A stretch of 64,000 nucleotides of DNA from Bacteroides stercorirosoris (GCF_900142015.1 NZ_FQZN01000019.1:1-64000); one strand, 5' to 3'. Positions 9,191 to 17,956 are shown, counted from the first letter of the stretch. Numbers and translations are program-made. Notes: generated by a model from the sequence alone, not told the origin.

Positions 9191-9222
9191 AAGGAGGGCC
9201 AAATATACTTTGGCTCCTCCTT
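9191..9222 (-). terminator. Terminator of the NlpE-like gene
   Basis: AAGGAGGGCCAAA (9191-9203) pairs with TTTGGCTCCTCCTT (9209-9222) with one bulged base. On the minus strand it is followed by TTTTTATAT, a good intrinsic terminator 20 bp after the stop of the lipoprotein gene. Confidence 0.75.
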
Positions 9223-9241
9223 ACATGAAATGTTTTGCTGA

Positions 9242-9724
9242 TTATTTTTTCACTTGAATAATATCGTAGTTCAGGTCGCTGACAGCCTCTTGCAAACTAT
9301 CGTTAACCAGACGTAAAGTGGTATCGTTCACTACTACAAAGTAGACAGGAGCGTCACCGTCATTCGGCGTCAGTTTGTAAGCCGTCTTTTGTTTGTTGTC
9401 CACGGTCTTTTTGATGACTTGTTTCTTACCTTTGGTTGTGAAACTCTTGTTCTGTCCCTGACCTTCTGCATCCAGGTAAGTCATTACCAGAGTATAGCCG
9501 CTTTCTCCGTCAGGACCTACACTGTCCACGCTCAATACGTATTGGATACCCGGACCATCGGCGGCAGGGAGGAGACCTTCGTAAACGGCGACAGCGGAAG
9601 AGTCATTTCCGGCAACTGCCATCACACCTTCGCCTTCATCTACAGCAGCATTATTCTGAGTTCCTTTTGATTGGCAGGATACCAACGCAGCAGCGATAGC
9701 TGCAATCATCATTACTTTTTTCAT
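9242..9724 (-). CDS. NlpE-like copper-homeostasis-type lipoprotein
   Basis: A 160-residue lipoprotein with signal and lipobox ending ALVSC (Cys17), then a low-complexity Ala/Gly linker and a small beta-barrel domain (VYEGLLPAADGPGIQYVLSV...) resembling the NlpE N-terminal domain. NlpE proteins sense envelope or surface stress and copper in enterobacteria; in Bacteroidales the role is not settled. It follows the CBS/CorC gene by 40 bp on the same strand and may be co-transcribed; a strong terminator follows. Confidence 0.65.
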   Translation of the reverse strand: MKKVMMIAAIAAALVSCQSKGTQNNAAVDEGEGVMAVAGNDSSAVAVYEGLLPAADGPGIQYVLSVDSVGPDGESGYTLVMTYLDAEGQGQNKSFTTKGKKQVIKKTVDNKQKTAYKLTPNDGDAPVYFVVVNDTTLRLVNDSLQEAVSDLNYDIIQVKK

Positions 9725-9764
9725 TGCTTTAATGGTTTAAGTTAATATATAAAATGCAATTTAG

Positions 9765-11057
9765 CTATTTTTTCTCTTCTCTTTTGATGACAAGTAGTTT
9801 GTCTACTCGTCCACGGTCCATGTCCACCACCTCGAAATCCAGGTTCTTGTAGCTGAACAAGTCTCCGGCTTTCGGCACCCGTCCGATGAGGAACATGGCG
9901 AGCCCGCTTAGTGTGGTAAAATCTTCCTCTTTCAGGTCATCGTAACTCAAGATACCCATCTCTTCCATAAAATCATCCATATTCATGGAGGCTTCAACGA
10001 GCATCGAGCCATCCTGCCGGGTGACGATGTCTTCTTCTTCCGTTTCGTTCTCTTCAAGGATGTCGCCGAAGATGCTTTCCGTCAAATCGTGCAGGGTGAT
10101 GATACCTGCGGTGTTACCGTACTCGTCTACAACAACTCCGAACTTATTTTTGTTCTTCTTGAATACCTCTAAAACTTTCTTTGCATATAAACTTTCCGGA
10201 ACAAACAGGGGAGGGCGGGCTATACTGCGTAAATCGAACGGATCTTCGCTGCCCAACATCAGGATTATATCTTTGACGGACACCACACCAATAATATCGT
10301 CTTTTCCTTTCTCTACTAACAGATATTTGCTGAAATGTTGTTCGCGGATGATTTGCAGTACTTCTTCATGGGTATATGTAGGATGCAGTACAACGATGTC
10401 GCGGCGGTAAGTCATCAGTTCATTGGCGCGTTTGTCTGAAAAGCGGAATACATCTCGCAGCATTTCGGTCTCTTCCTTATCTATGACACCTTGTTCCGAA
10501 CTTTGATGCAGAATCATTTTCAATTCATCTTGCGTCATGGTACGTTCTTCTCCATTGTTCAATCCAATTAGTTTATTCATGATTTTGGTGGAGAAACTGA
10601 GCAGGCAAACGAAGGGATATGAGACTTTAGTCAACAGAATCATGACGGGACTGAGCAGAGTCGCATAACGTTCCGGATTACTCAAGGCTATGGATTTGGG
10701 CACCAACTCACCTATGATAAGCGAAAGGTAAGTGATGATTGCCACGGTCGTAATCATGGCAAGGTCTTTGGCGTAAGGGGCTAATCCTGAGATGGAAGCA
10801 AACAACGGCGCTACATTATCGGCAATGGCAACACCACCGAAAGCTCCGGATACGATACCGATGAGGGTAATTCCGATTTGAATAGTAGAAAGAAACTTTT
10901 CGGGTTCTTCCAGCTGTTTCAGCACGCCTTTGGCTCTTTTGCTTCCTTTGCCGGCAAGGGTTTCGAGCCGCGCTTTGCTGGATGATACCAATGCTATTTC
11001 ATACATGGCAAAGACACCGTTCAACACTAATAAAAGTAGGATAATAATAAATTCCAT
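9765..11057 (-). CDS. CNNM/HlyC-CorC family membrane protein with CBS domains
   Basis: About 430 residues: a DUF21/CNNM transmembrane domain with hydrophobic segments up to about residue 165, two CBS domains (about 200-330) and a C-terminal CorC_HlyC domain (to about 425). Family members are inner-membrane proteins linked to magnesium or other cation efflux; hemolysin is a legacy name. The start MEFIIILLLL at 11057 is preferred over the Met at 11084, because a TATGTTTG -7 box lies at 11089-11082, overlapping that upstream codon. The NlpE-like gene follows 40 bp downstream. Confidence 0.88.
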   Translation of the reverse strand: MEFIIILLLLVLNGVFAMYEIALVSSSKARLETLAGKGSKRAKGVLKQLEEPEKFLSTIQIGITLIGIVSGAFGGVAIADNVAPLFASISGLAPYAKDLAMITTVAIITYLSLIIGELVPKSIALSNPERYATLLSPVMILLTKVSYPFVCLLSFSTKIMNKLIGLNNGEERTMTQDELKMILHQSSEQGVIDKEETEMLRDVFRFSDKRANELMTYRRDIVVLHPTYTHEEVLQIIREQHFSKYLLVEKGKDDIIGVVSVKDIILMLGSEDPFDLRSIARPPLFVPESLYAKKVLEVFKKNKNKFGVVVDEYGNTAGIITLHDLTESIFGDILEENETEEEDIVTRQDGSMLVEASMNMDDFMEEMGILSYDDLKEEDFTTLSGLAMFLIGRVPKAGDLFSYKNLDFEVVDMDRGRVDKLLVIKREEKK

Positions 11058-11081
11058 ATAGGTTTTGAATAGTTTATGCTG

Positions 11082-11089
11082 CAAACATA
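11082..11089 (-). promoter_or_regulatory. -7 box for the CBS/CorC gene
   Basis: TATGTTTG on the minus strand fits the Bacteroides TAnnTTTG consensus and lies 24 bp before the chosen start. No clear -33 TTTG is seen. Confidence 0.45.
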
Positions 11090-11146
11090 CTAATTTTTTG
11101 AATTTTATTACTAATATTGCCGCCTATTTATATGGATTATTAATGA

Positions 11147-11974
11147 ATGAAAAACATGAGAAGTAAACAAATTCTGTTTAGCGTTTTGGTGTTGTTTGCC
11201 GCTGTTGCGGCGCAAGCGGCACGGGTAGATACTATTATGGTAAAGAGTCCTTCGATGAAGAAAGAAGTGCAGGTGGTATATGTACTTCCGGACAAGGCAT
11301 TGGGGAAGAAAGCAGAGGCTTGTCCGACGGTTTATTTGTTGCATGGTTATGGTGGTAATGCGCGTACCTGGGTGGGGCTTAAACCGGAATTGACCCAAAT
11401 TGCTGATGAGAAAGGAATCATCTTCGTATGTCCCGATGGTAAAAACAGTTGGTACTGGGATAGCCCTAAGAATCCGGCTTACCGTTACGAGACTTTTGTA
11501 GCCTCGGAACTGGTGAAGTATACGGATGATCACTATGCTACTATTCCCGCAAAGAAAGCGCGTGCCATTACCGGTTTGAGTATGGGCGGACATGGAGCGT
11601 TGTGGTTGGCAATCCGTCATAACGATACGTTTGGTGCGGCAGGAAGCACCAGTGGTGGAGTTGATATCCGTCCGTTTCCAAAGAACTGGGAGATGAATCT
11701 GCAACTCGGTGAATATGAAGCGGACAAGGCTTTATGGAATCAGCACACGGTTATCACTCAGATTGATAAAATAAAAGAGGGTGATCTTGCATTGATTATC
11801 GATTGCGGTGAGCAAGACTTCTTCCTGAATGTGAACAAAGCCTTGCACGAGAGCTTGTTGGAGAAGAATATCAGTCATGATTTCATAACCCGTCCCGGTT
11901 CTCATAACGGGAAATACTGGAGTAATTCCATTGATTACCAAATTCTTTTCTTCGATAAGTTCTTCAAGAGATAA
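11147..11974 (+). CDS. Exported CE1/esterase-D-like alpha/beta hydrolase
   Basis: A 275-residue hydrolase with a signal peptide cleaved near AQAA (about residue 24). The fold is shown by the oxyanion motif LLHGYGGNARTW, nucleophile elbow GLSMGGHGA, acidic residue in IDCGEQDFF and His in PGSHNGKYW. Relatives remove acyl groups such as acetyl or feruloyl from sugars, or act as general S-formylglutathione-type esterases. No carbohydrate gene is next to it; the gene converges on the DUF4595 gene with only 10 bp between stops. Substrate unknown. Confidence 0.85.
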   Translation: MKNMRSKQILFSVLVLFAAVAAQAARVDTIMVKSPSMKKEVQVVYVLPDKALGKKAEACPTVYLLHGYGGNARTWVGLKPELTQIADEKGIIFVCPDGKNSWYWDSPKNPAYRYETFVASELVKYTDDHYATIPAKKARAITGLSMGGHGALWLAIRHNDTFGAAGSTSGGVDIRPFPKNWEMNLQLGEYEADKALWNQHTVITQIDKIKEGDLALIIDCGEQDFFLNVNKALHESLLEKNISHDFITRPGSHNGKYWSNSIDYQILFFDKFFKR

Positions 11975-11984
11975 TATCCTTAAT

Positions 11985-12872
11985 TTATTCGATTGTATAG
12001 TTTACGGTACGGACATAGTTCGTACCGTAACTGTTTGTCACATTCCGACAAGAAGTTACAATGCCTTTTGCATTGAGAGTATAACTGTAAGTTACGGTTT
12101 CATTGCTTTCACTATTCTCGTCCGGTTGGAAGCGAGTGACCAAAACATTATACGGATCTCCTAAAAGTTTTCCGTAAAGGGCGGCTGTATGAAATGAGAG
12201 AGGGTATAATTCAGCAAGGAACAGGAAGGGGAGCTCTGAAGTGTTGGCTATTTCCTCATTGGCCGGGGTTGTAGCTGTATATGATTGTTCATAATTATCC
12301 GTCTGTTCGGTGATATGTAATTCTCTCTTGTCGCTATAGTCAATATGAATAGCGGAATAAGTCTGATTTCCATCTAATGATTCTGTAACATCCTTAAGAA
12401 AATGCTTTCCTTCCGGGTTGACAAGATAGGAGAAAGTATAAAAGCGGGTATTAATGCCTTCTTGTCGTATACAACTTATGGCGTAACCTTTATCATTCAG
12501 AGTATAAGTGGATATATAGCCGTAGTCATCGGTTACTATAGCCTTATGATTTTCATAAGTTATCTGCATGCCACTTTTGATTTCTACTGATTCTCCTGCC
12601 ACAAAGTTCTGCTTTAATGTGAGGTTCGCCAGCCGACCGGTTTCATAGATGTAAGTTTGAGTCGTAGTGACAGGCTGGGCATCTCCTGTCTTTACTTCTG
12701 ATAACTCGATTTTCGAGAAATGGGTCACGGGATATTCATTGGCATTTGGAATTCCGTTTTCGTTCTTGCAAACGAAGATATTATCAGTTTCTAGATTTAC
12801 TGAATTATCATCATCATTACAACTTGTCAATGCCCCAACGAGAAGTAAGCCTACGAGGATTTTTTTTGTCAT
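11985..12872 (-). CDS. DUF4595 lipoprotein
   Basis: A 295-residue lipoprotein (lipobox GALTSC, Cys18) with repeated YxY/TYxLNxKG strands, as in the RHS-like beta-repeat proteins called DUF4595 in Bacteroides. The molecular function is unknown; it is probably anchored at the outer membrane or cell surface. It follows the S41 peptidase gene by 6 bp and is surely in the same operon. Its last codons contain a perfect inverted repeat (12002-12030). Confidence 0.75.
   Translation of the reverse strand: MTKKILVGLLLVGALTSCNDDDNSVNLETDNIFVCKNENGIPNANEYPVTHFSKIELSEVKTGDAQPVTTTQTYIYETGRLANLTLKQNFVAGESVEIKSGMQITYENHKAIVTDDYGYISTYTLNDKGYAISCIRQEGINTRFYTFSYLVNPEGKHFLKDVTESLDGNQTYSAIHIDYSDKRELHITEQTDNYEQSYTATTPANEEIANTSELPFLFLAELYPLSFHTAALYGKLLGDPYNVLVTRFQPDENSESNETVTYSYTLNAKGIVTSCRNVTNSYGTNYVRTVNYTIE
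12002..12030. repeat. Perfect 10-bp inverted repeat inside the 3' end of the DUF4595 gene
   Basis: TTACGGTACG (12002-12011) and CGTACCGTAA (12021-12030) flank a 9-nt loop. The stem lies in the last codons of DUF4595 and about 30 bp after the stop of the convergent esterase gene, so it could end or stabilise either transcript. Confidence 0.5.
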
Positions 12873-12878
12873 TTCAAT

Positions 12879-14225
12879 TTATTTGATTATAAGACCGTTG
12901 CGGAAGGTGCGTTTCACCTTTACGCTTTTCACAACTGTCATTTGGGTTTCGGGGGTTGGCTCCGGTTCGGGAAGTACGATGCTGCCATTGATGATGCCCA
13001 ATGCCGCACTTATCAGTTCTTCATTCGGGTCGCCTAATGGCAATACTTTGGCAAAATTACTCAGCTGGCTGACAGCATAGTCCGGAGTGAACCCTTTGGC
13101 ATAATCCGCCTCATCTTCCGAATTGAATACTTCGCACACAACGGGGCGGAGCACCCACAAGAATTGATCGCTGGGGAAACTTTCCGTAGCCACCGTTACT
13201 CCTTTGGTGGTGCTGCCCACTACCACTACTTTCATATAAGGTTTCAGACAGTTGATCAGCATTTCTGAGGCAGCCGCAGTTGTGCTGCTTGTCAGTACAT
13301 AGACTTTAGGCAGATTTAAGTTGCTGCCTCCTTCCGGAAGCTGGGCGTCAAGCGTCAACTCATGGTTTTTATATTGCCGCTTCTGACTGTATACCAATGA
13401 GGCAAAGGGGCTGCCTAACTTATCGGCGGGCACCAGTATGTCTGCCAATAGCTGTACACACTCCATTTCTCCACCGTCATTGTAGCGCAAATCGAGGATG
13501 AAGTCCGTTACTCCCTTTTCTTTATACAATTGGGAAAGCCGGAGCAGTTCGCTGTTATATTCCTTGCTGAAATGATTGTATGCCAAATAACCGATATTCA
13601 GAGTTCCGCTGGTGTAAAGAGCATAAGCCGGTATGACGACATCCTCCACCGGGCGGGAAGCGGGCAGGTTGGCTTCACGATAACTTTCAATGCTGCCTTC
13701 CTCTTCTCCTTCTTCATTCTTTTTTGTGACGTATCTTCCTATCGACAGTTTCTGGTTTTCGCCTTCGGTCAGTAACTTCTCAGTCTTTTTGGTAATGAAG
13801 TCATCGTTGATTTGCATGATCCATTCCCCCCGCTTCAATCCTATTTCTGAAGCCGGAGATTCGGGAATAACGTAGGTGACCAGAGCAAGATAGGCGGTGT
13901 CATTGTCGACGACGCGATACAGGTTATAGTCGAAGCCATAACTTGGCGGAGGAGTACCATACAATGTGTCGACACTGGAATATCCCTTATCAAGCGGAGA
14001 CTTTATTTTCTCCAGAAACGCTTCCGGAGAGAGGAAATAGTTCAAGTCTTTTGAGTTGGGGATGTCTTCAAACCAAAGATATTCTTCCCTCATGATGCTG
14101 TCTATCCACAAATCACGTCCGGTCAGCGGATAATATTCCGGCCAACGGTCTACTCCACAAGAGAATAAGCTTGTCATCGCAAGGACTCCCAATAGTAGGA
14201 AAAGCTGTATATTCCTTCTTTTCAT
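12879..14225 (-). CDS. S41 family (C-terminal processing) peptidase lipoprotein
   Basis: A 448-residue lipoprotein (lipobox SLFSC, Cys23). It has an N-terminal region, a PDZ domain (about 95-175, ESPASEIGLKRGEWIMQIND) and the S41 protease domain (about 210-400). The catalytic Ser is in STTAAASEML and the catalytic Lys in STTKGVTV. Such peptidases cleave unfolded or tagged substrates in the periplasm or at the cell surface. The paired DUF4595 lipoprotein may be a partner or substrate; this is inference from the 6-bp spacing only. Confidence 0.9.
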   Translation of the reverse strand: MKRRNIQLFLLLGVLAMTSLFSCGVDRWPEYYPLTGRDLWIDSIMREEYLWFEDIPNSKDLNYFLSPEAFLEKIKSPLDKGYSSVDTLYGTPPPSYGFDYNLYRVVDNDTAYLALVTYVIPESPASEIGLKRGEWIMQINDDFITKKTEKLLTEGENQKLSIGRYVTKKNEEGEEEGSIESYREANLPASRPVEDVVIPAYALYTSGTLNIGYLAYNHFSKEYNSELLRLSQLYKEKGVTDFILDLRYNDGGEMECVQLLADILVPADKLGSPFASLVYSQKRQYKNHELTLDAQLPEGGSNLNLPKVYVLTSSTTAAASEMLINCLKPYMKVVVVGSTTKGVTVATESFPSDQFLWVLRPVVCEVFNSEDEADYAKGFTPDYAVSQLSNFAKVLPLGDPNEELISAALGIINGSIVLPEPEPTPETQMTVVKSVKVKRTFRNGLIIK

Positions 14226-14314
14226 CTGTATCTATCGTTTGGTTTTCGTTGCAAATTTAGCGAATAGTTTGTTTATCTACCATAAATGTGGTATAAAATT
14301 CCCTATCTTGTGCC

Positions 14315-14346
14315 ATTGCCCATGTCAGGGCATCCCCTTATCTTTG
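14315..14346 (+). promoter_or_regulatory. Promoter of metY
   Basis: ATTG (14315-14318), 20 bp, then TATCTTTG (14339-14346) fit the Bacteroides -33/-7 pattern. It places the transcript start downstream of the ATG at 14286, so the start codon at 14382 is correct. Confidence 0.65.
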
Positions 14347-14381
14347 CACTCAATCAATTAATCCTAAAAAATACAACGACA

Positions 14382-15668
14382 ATGGAAACAAAGAAACTGC
14401 ATTTCGAGACGCTCCAACTACACGTAGGACAAGAACAGCCCGACCCGGCCACCGATGCACGCGCCGTGCCTATTTATCAGACTACTTCATACGTATTCCG
14501 TGACTCTGCCCATGCTGCCGCACGTTTCGGCTTGCAAGATGCGGGGAATATTTATGGACGCTTGACTAATTCCACACAGGGCGTATTCGAAGCCCGCGTG
14601 GCTGCTCTCGAAGGTGGCGTTGCCGGACTGGCGGTCGCTTCGGGCGCTGCTGCCGTCACTTATGCTTTTGAGAATATCACCCGTGCCGGAGACCATATCG
14701 TTTCTGCCAAGACCATCTACGGAGGTACGTATAATCTGTTGGCGCATACCCTGCCGGCATACGGAGTGACTACTACTTTTGTAGATCCTACTGAGCTTTC
14801 GAACTTTGAAAAGGCGATACAGGAGAATACGAAAGCCGTATTTATCGAGACTTTGGGTAATCCGAATTCCAATATCATTGATATTGCCGCAGTAGCCGAA
14901 ATTGCCCACCGCCACCGCATTCCATTGATCATAGATAATACCTTCGGCACTCCTTACCTGATACGTCCGATAGAATACGGGGCTGACATCGTGGTTCATT
15001 CTGCTACAAAATTCATTGGTGGTCATGGCACGTCATTAGGGGGCGTGATTGTAGATAGTGGCAAGTTCGACTGGGTGGCTTCCGGCAAATTCCCTCAACT
15101 GACGGAACCGGAACCTTGCTATCATGGCGTTCGGTTTACGGATGCTGCGGGGGCTGCCGCCTACGTAACCCGTATCCGTGCCGTGTTGCTTCGTGATACA
15201 GGGGCGACGATCAGTCCGTTCAATGCCTTCATTCTGCTGCAAGGATTGGAGACTCTTTCCCTGCGTGTGGAACGCCATGTGGAGAATGCGTTGAAAGTGG
15301 TTGACTTCCTGAAGAAGCATCCTAAGGTGGCGGCGGTTAACCATCCGTCGTTGCCGGAGCATCCGGATCATGCTTTATATGAAAAGTATTTCCCGGGTGG
15401 TGCCGGTTCTATCTTTACTTTTGAAGTGAAGGGTGGGGTGAAGGAAGCGCATACTTTTATTGATAACTTGCGGATATTTTCGCTTTTGGCCAATGTGGCA
15501 GATGTCAAGTCGCTTGTCATCCATCCGGCTACCACGACCCATTCGCAACTGAATGGGCAGGAACTGGAAGAACAAGGCATTAAACCCGGAACGATCCGTC
15601 TGTCCGTCGGTACGGAACATATTGCTGATTTGCTGGATGATTTATCTCAGGCATTGGACAAAATCTGA
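14382..15668 (+). CDS. metY: O-acetylhomoserine sulfhydrylase
   Basis: A 428-residue PLP enzyme of the Cys/Met metabolism family, starting METKKLHFETLQLHVGQEQPD. The PLP lysine is in HSATKFIGGHG. It makes homocysteine (or methionine) from O-acetylhomoserine and sulfide (or methanethiol), and may also serve cysteine synthesis. The length fits the OAH sulfhydrylase branch rather than the shorter cystathionine synthases (about 390 residues). An upstream in-frame Met at 14286 is rejected because the promoter lies between. mnmA follows 28 bp downstream and probably shares the transcript. Confidence 0.9.
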   Translation: METKKLHFETLQLHVGQEQPDPATDARAVPIYQTTSYVFRDSAHAAARFGLQDAGNIYGRLTNSTQGVFEARVAALEGGVAGLAVASGAAAVTYAFENITRAGDHIVSAKTIYGGTYNLLAHTLPAYGVTTTFVDPTELSNFEKAIQENTKAVFIETLGNPNSNIIDIAAVAEIAHRHRIPLIIDNTFGTPYLIRPIEYGADIVVHSATKFIGGHGTSLGGVIVDSGKFDWVASGKFPQLTEPEPCYHGVRFTDAAGAAAYVTRIRAVLLRDTGATISPFNAFILLQGLETLSLRVERHVENALKVVDFLKKHPKVAAVNHPSLPEHPDHALYEKYFPGGAGSIFTFEVKGGVKEAHTFIDNLRIFSLLANVADVKSLVIHPATTTHSQLNGQELEEQGIKPGTIRLSVGTEHIADLLDDLSQALDKI

Positions 15669-15696
15669 ATGAAACGATAACTACCTACTTTACTAA

Positions 15697-16758
15697 ATGA
15701 ATATTGCTGTTTTATTATCAGGAGGTGTCGACAGTTCTGTGGTCGTACACCTCCTTTGTGAGCAAGGCTACCGCCCGTCCCTATTCTATATCAAGATAGG
15801 AATGGACGGTGCCGAATTTATGGATTGCTCGGCCGAGGAAGACTGGGAAATGGCTTCGGCCGTTGCCCGCCGTTATGGCTTGCCTCTTGAAATGATAGAC
15901 TTGCAGGAAGAGTACTGGGAACAGGTTGCTGCCTATGCTATTGATAAAATTCGTAGCGGGCGGACTCCCAATCCTGATGTGATGTGCAACCGGTTCATCA
16001 AATTCGGTTGCTTCGAGCAAAAAGTAGGGAAAGAGTTTGACTTCACCGCCACCGGACATTATGCCACTACCGTTAATAAGGATGGCAAGATATGGCTGGG
16101 TACAGCCGTAGACCCGGTAAAAGACCAGACCGACTTCCTGGCTCAGATTGACTATCTGCAAGTCTCTAAACTCATGTTCCCTTTGGGGGGATTGATGAAG
16201 CAGGAAGTACGGGATATTGCCCGCACGGCCGGGTTGCCCACTGCCCGCCGCCGTGACAGCCAGGGCATCTGCTTCTTGGGTAAGATAAATTATAATGACT
16301 TTGTCCGTCGCTTCCTCGGCGAGCGTGAAGGGGATATAGTGGAATGGGAAACAGGCCGGAAACTCGGTACGCATCGTGGTTATTGGTTTCATACCATCGG
16401 CCAGCGCAAGGGCTTGGGACTGAGTGGCGGGCCCTGGTTTGTGGTTCGCAAGGATGTGGAAGCGAATGTGCTTTATGTCTCTCGCGGATACGATACGCAG
16501 TGGCAATATGGTCGGGAATTTAAGATGCACGATTTCCATTTCATTACCGGGAATCCCTGGCGGAAGGGGGAAGAAGTGGATGTTACTTTTAAAATCCGGC
16601 ACACACCGGAGTTCATGCAGGGAAGATTAATCCCGGAAGGGGAGACGTATCGCATTATCTCAGCTGATAATTTGCAAGGCATCGCTCCGGGACAATTCGG
16701 CGTAGTTTATGATGAGGCTTCCCGGATATGTATCGGTAGCGGAGAAATCTGTGTCTGA
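15697..16758 (+). CDS. mnmA: tRNA-specific 2-thiouridylase
   Basis: A 353-residue enzyme that places the 2-thio group on U34 of Lys, Glu and Gln tRNAs, using ATP and a sulfur relay. Visible are the PP-loop LSGGVDSSVV at the N-terminus, the first catalytic Cys in DVMCNRFIKF, and the second in SQGICFLGK, then the C-terminal beta domains. Length fits the family. It follows metY closely; both handle sulfur, though this may be chance. Confidence 0.93.
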   Translation: MNIAVLLSGGVDSSVVVHLLCEQGYRPSLFYIKIGMDGAEFMDCSAEEDWEMASAVARRYGLPLEMIDLQEEYWEQVAAYAIDKIRSGRTPNPDVMCNRFIKFGCFEQKVGKEFDFTATGHYATTVNKDGKIWLGTAVDPVKDQTDFLAQIDYLQVSKLMFPLGGLMKQEVRDIARTAGLPTARRRDSQGICFLGKINYNDFVRRFLGEREGDIVEWETGRKLGTHRGYWFHTIGQRKGLGLSGGPWFVVRKDVEANVLYVSRGYDTQWQYGREFKMHDFHFITGNPWRKGEEVDVTFKIRHTPEFMQGRLIPEGETYRIISADNLQGIAPGQFGVVYDEASRICIGSGEICV

Positions 16759-16767
16759 AAATTTTCT

Positions 16768-16817
16768 TATATAAGGCTTTTCGTTTTTTTTATGTAAGGG
16801 ATTCGCATCCTTATATA
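16768..16817. terminator. Possible bidirectional terminator between mnmA and the response regulator
   Basis: TATATAAGG (16768-16776) can pair with CCTTATATA (16809-16817) across a 32-nt loop that contains an eight-T run and the smaller stem AAGGGAT/ATCCTT. Stops converge here. The structure is weak. Confidence 0.35.
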
Positions 16818-17470
16818 TAGTATTCCACCAAGTCTACAATTCCCGCCTTCATCGCGTATTTCGTGGCTTCGTGGGCATTGTTCACTCCTAACTTGCGGAA
16901 TATATTTTTGCGGTGGCTGTTTACTGTGTGGAAACTTAGGTTTTTCTCCGCTGCAATCTCTTTGGTTGTTTTTCCTAAAGCTATTTCTTTCAGTACGCTA
17001 CGTTCCGCCGGGGTCAGTAAATCGTCTTTCAGTGCGGGGCGGGCGGGAGAAGCATTGCTGCCGGACAGCAACAGGTTGCTCACATGATTGCAGATAAACC
17101 GTTCCTTCCTTGAGGCGCATTGCAGTGCGGACAGTATTTCTTCTTTTGAATTATCCTTCAATACTACCCCGAACGACATGCTGCTGAACAGTACTTGCCG
17201 CAAAAACTCCACGCTCAACTCGTCTGAGAAAAGCAACCAGTCAGCTTCCTTAAATCGTTCGTGTAATACAATCAGTTCGTCTGCTCCGGAAAAGTCAAAC
17301 AGGGTATAGTCCAGTATAACTACCGCTTGCGGATGCAGGCGCAGTTGCTGAACCAATTCTCCTTTGTTGTCCGCTTCCAGCAACAAGGCAGTGTCTTTTT
17401 GCTTGCTAAGCAAGAACATCATACCTGCTTTGGTGATGTCCTGATTGTCGGCGATGATAAATTCTCTCAT
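16811..17470 (-). CDS. LuxR/NarL-type response regulator, orphan
   Basis: About 219 residues: a receiver domain (1-120) with the likely phospho-acceptor Asp in VVILDYTLF, and a C-terminal LuxR helix-turn-helix (about 145-210, LTPAERSVLKEIALGKTTKEIA). The start MREFIIADNQ at 17470 matches the domain edge; the ATG at 17512 would lie above the -7 box at 17486-17479. No sensor kinase is adjacent, so the input is unknown. A palindrome and a direct repeat cover its promoter region, suggesting control by a dimeric regulator, perhaps itself. Confidence 0.85.
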   Translation of the reverse strand: MREFIIADNQDITKAGMMFLLSKQKDTALLLEADNKGELVQQLRLHPQAVVILDYTLFDFSGADELIVLHERFKEADWLLFSDELSVEFLRQVLFSSMSFGVVLKDNSKEEILSALQCASRKERFICNHVSNLLLSGSNASPARPALKDDLLTPAERSVLKEIALGKTTKEIAAEKNLSFHTVNSHRKNIFRKLGVNNAHEATKYAMKAGIVDLVEYYI

Positions 17471-17478
17471 ATCGGGTA

Positions 17479-17533
17479 CAAAGATAATGCAAATTGAGTG
17501 CAGAACTTTCATGCTTGCATGGGAAAGTTCTGC
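17479..17533 (-). promoter_or_regulatory. Promoter and dyad operator candidate of the LuxR-type regulator
   Basis: The -7 box TATCTTTG is at 17486-17479, 9 bp before the start codon. An inverted repeat, GCAGAACTTTC (17500-17510) against GAAAGTTCTGC (17523-17533), with inner CATGC/GCATG arms, covers the region where -33 should be. Confidence 0.55.
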
Positions 17534-17569
17534 CGAAATGCAGCTTATCTTCTTTAAAGATAATGCAAA
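17480..17569. repeat. Direct repeat AAAGATAATGCAAA flanking the dyad
   Basis: The 14-mer occurs at 17480-17493 and again at 17556-17569, followed each time by a GCAGAA-containing stretch. The first copy overlaps the -7 box of the response regulator; the second lies upstream, and the dyad is between them. Confidence 0.6.
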
Positions 17570-17619
17570 CAGAGGCAGAATGAAATGAACTGTTCCTTTT
17601 TTTGTTCGGATGGGCTGGG

Positions 17620-17956
17620 AGCCGGACTGTAATGGTCAAGGTATATAGCAAAGACAGGATAAAGATATAGATTAACCTATCATCATTGGCATTGATGATA
17701 GCCATCATCGGCATTGATGGTAGTCATCATCCGTATTGATGGTAGTCATCATCCGTATTGATGGTAGTCATCATCCGTATTGATGGTAGTCATCATCCGT
17801 ATTGATGATAGTCATCATCCGTAATGATGATAGGAATCATTGGCATTGATTGTAGGAATCATTGGCATTGATTCTAGGAATCATCGGCATTGATTCTATG
17901 CTTATCTATAACCCTATTCTGTCTCTCTCATATACCTTGACCGTCACTGTCCGGCT
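17620..17956. repeat. Imperfect 51-bp inverted repeat bracketing the tandem array
   Basis: The left arm 17620-17670 and the reverse complement of the right arm 17906-17956 agree at 40 of 51 positions without gaps, including the block GGTCAAGGTATAT. The centre of symmetry (17788) is also the centre of the 22-bp array, so the whole 337-bp block is one structure. Confidence 0.7.
17676..17897. repeat. Tandem array, ten units of exactly 22 bp
   Basis: ATCAT recurs at 17682, 17704, 17726, 17748, 17770, 17792, 17814, 17836, 17858 and 17880. The typical unit is ATCATCCGTATTGATGGTAGTC; the central units are near identical and the outer ones diverge. Several units contain the small dyad GATGA-TAG-TCATC. 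There are no variable spacers, so it is not CRISPR. It lies in a 612-bp gap between the response regulator and DUF4251 genes. Confidence 0.85.

Noticed and set aside
17676..17897. CRISPR array
   Set aside because: Units abut each other at exactly 22 bp with no variable spacers, and no cas genes are nearby. The same holds for 56449-56596.
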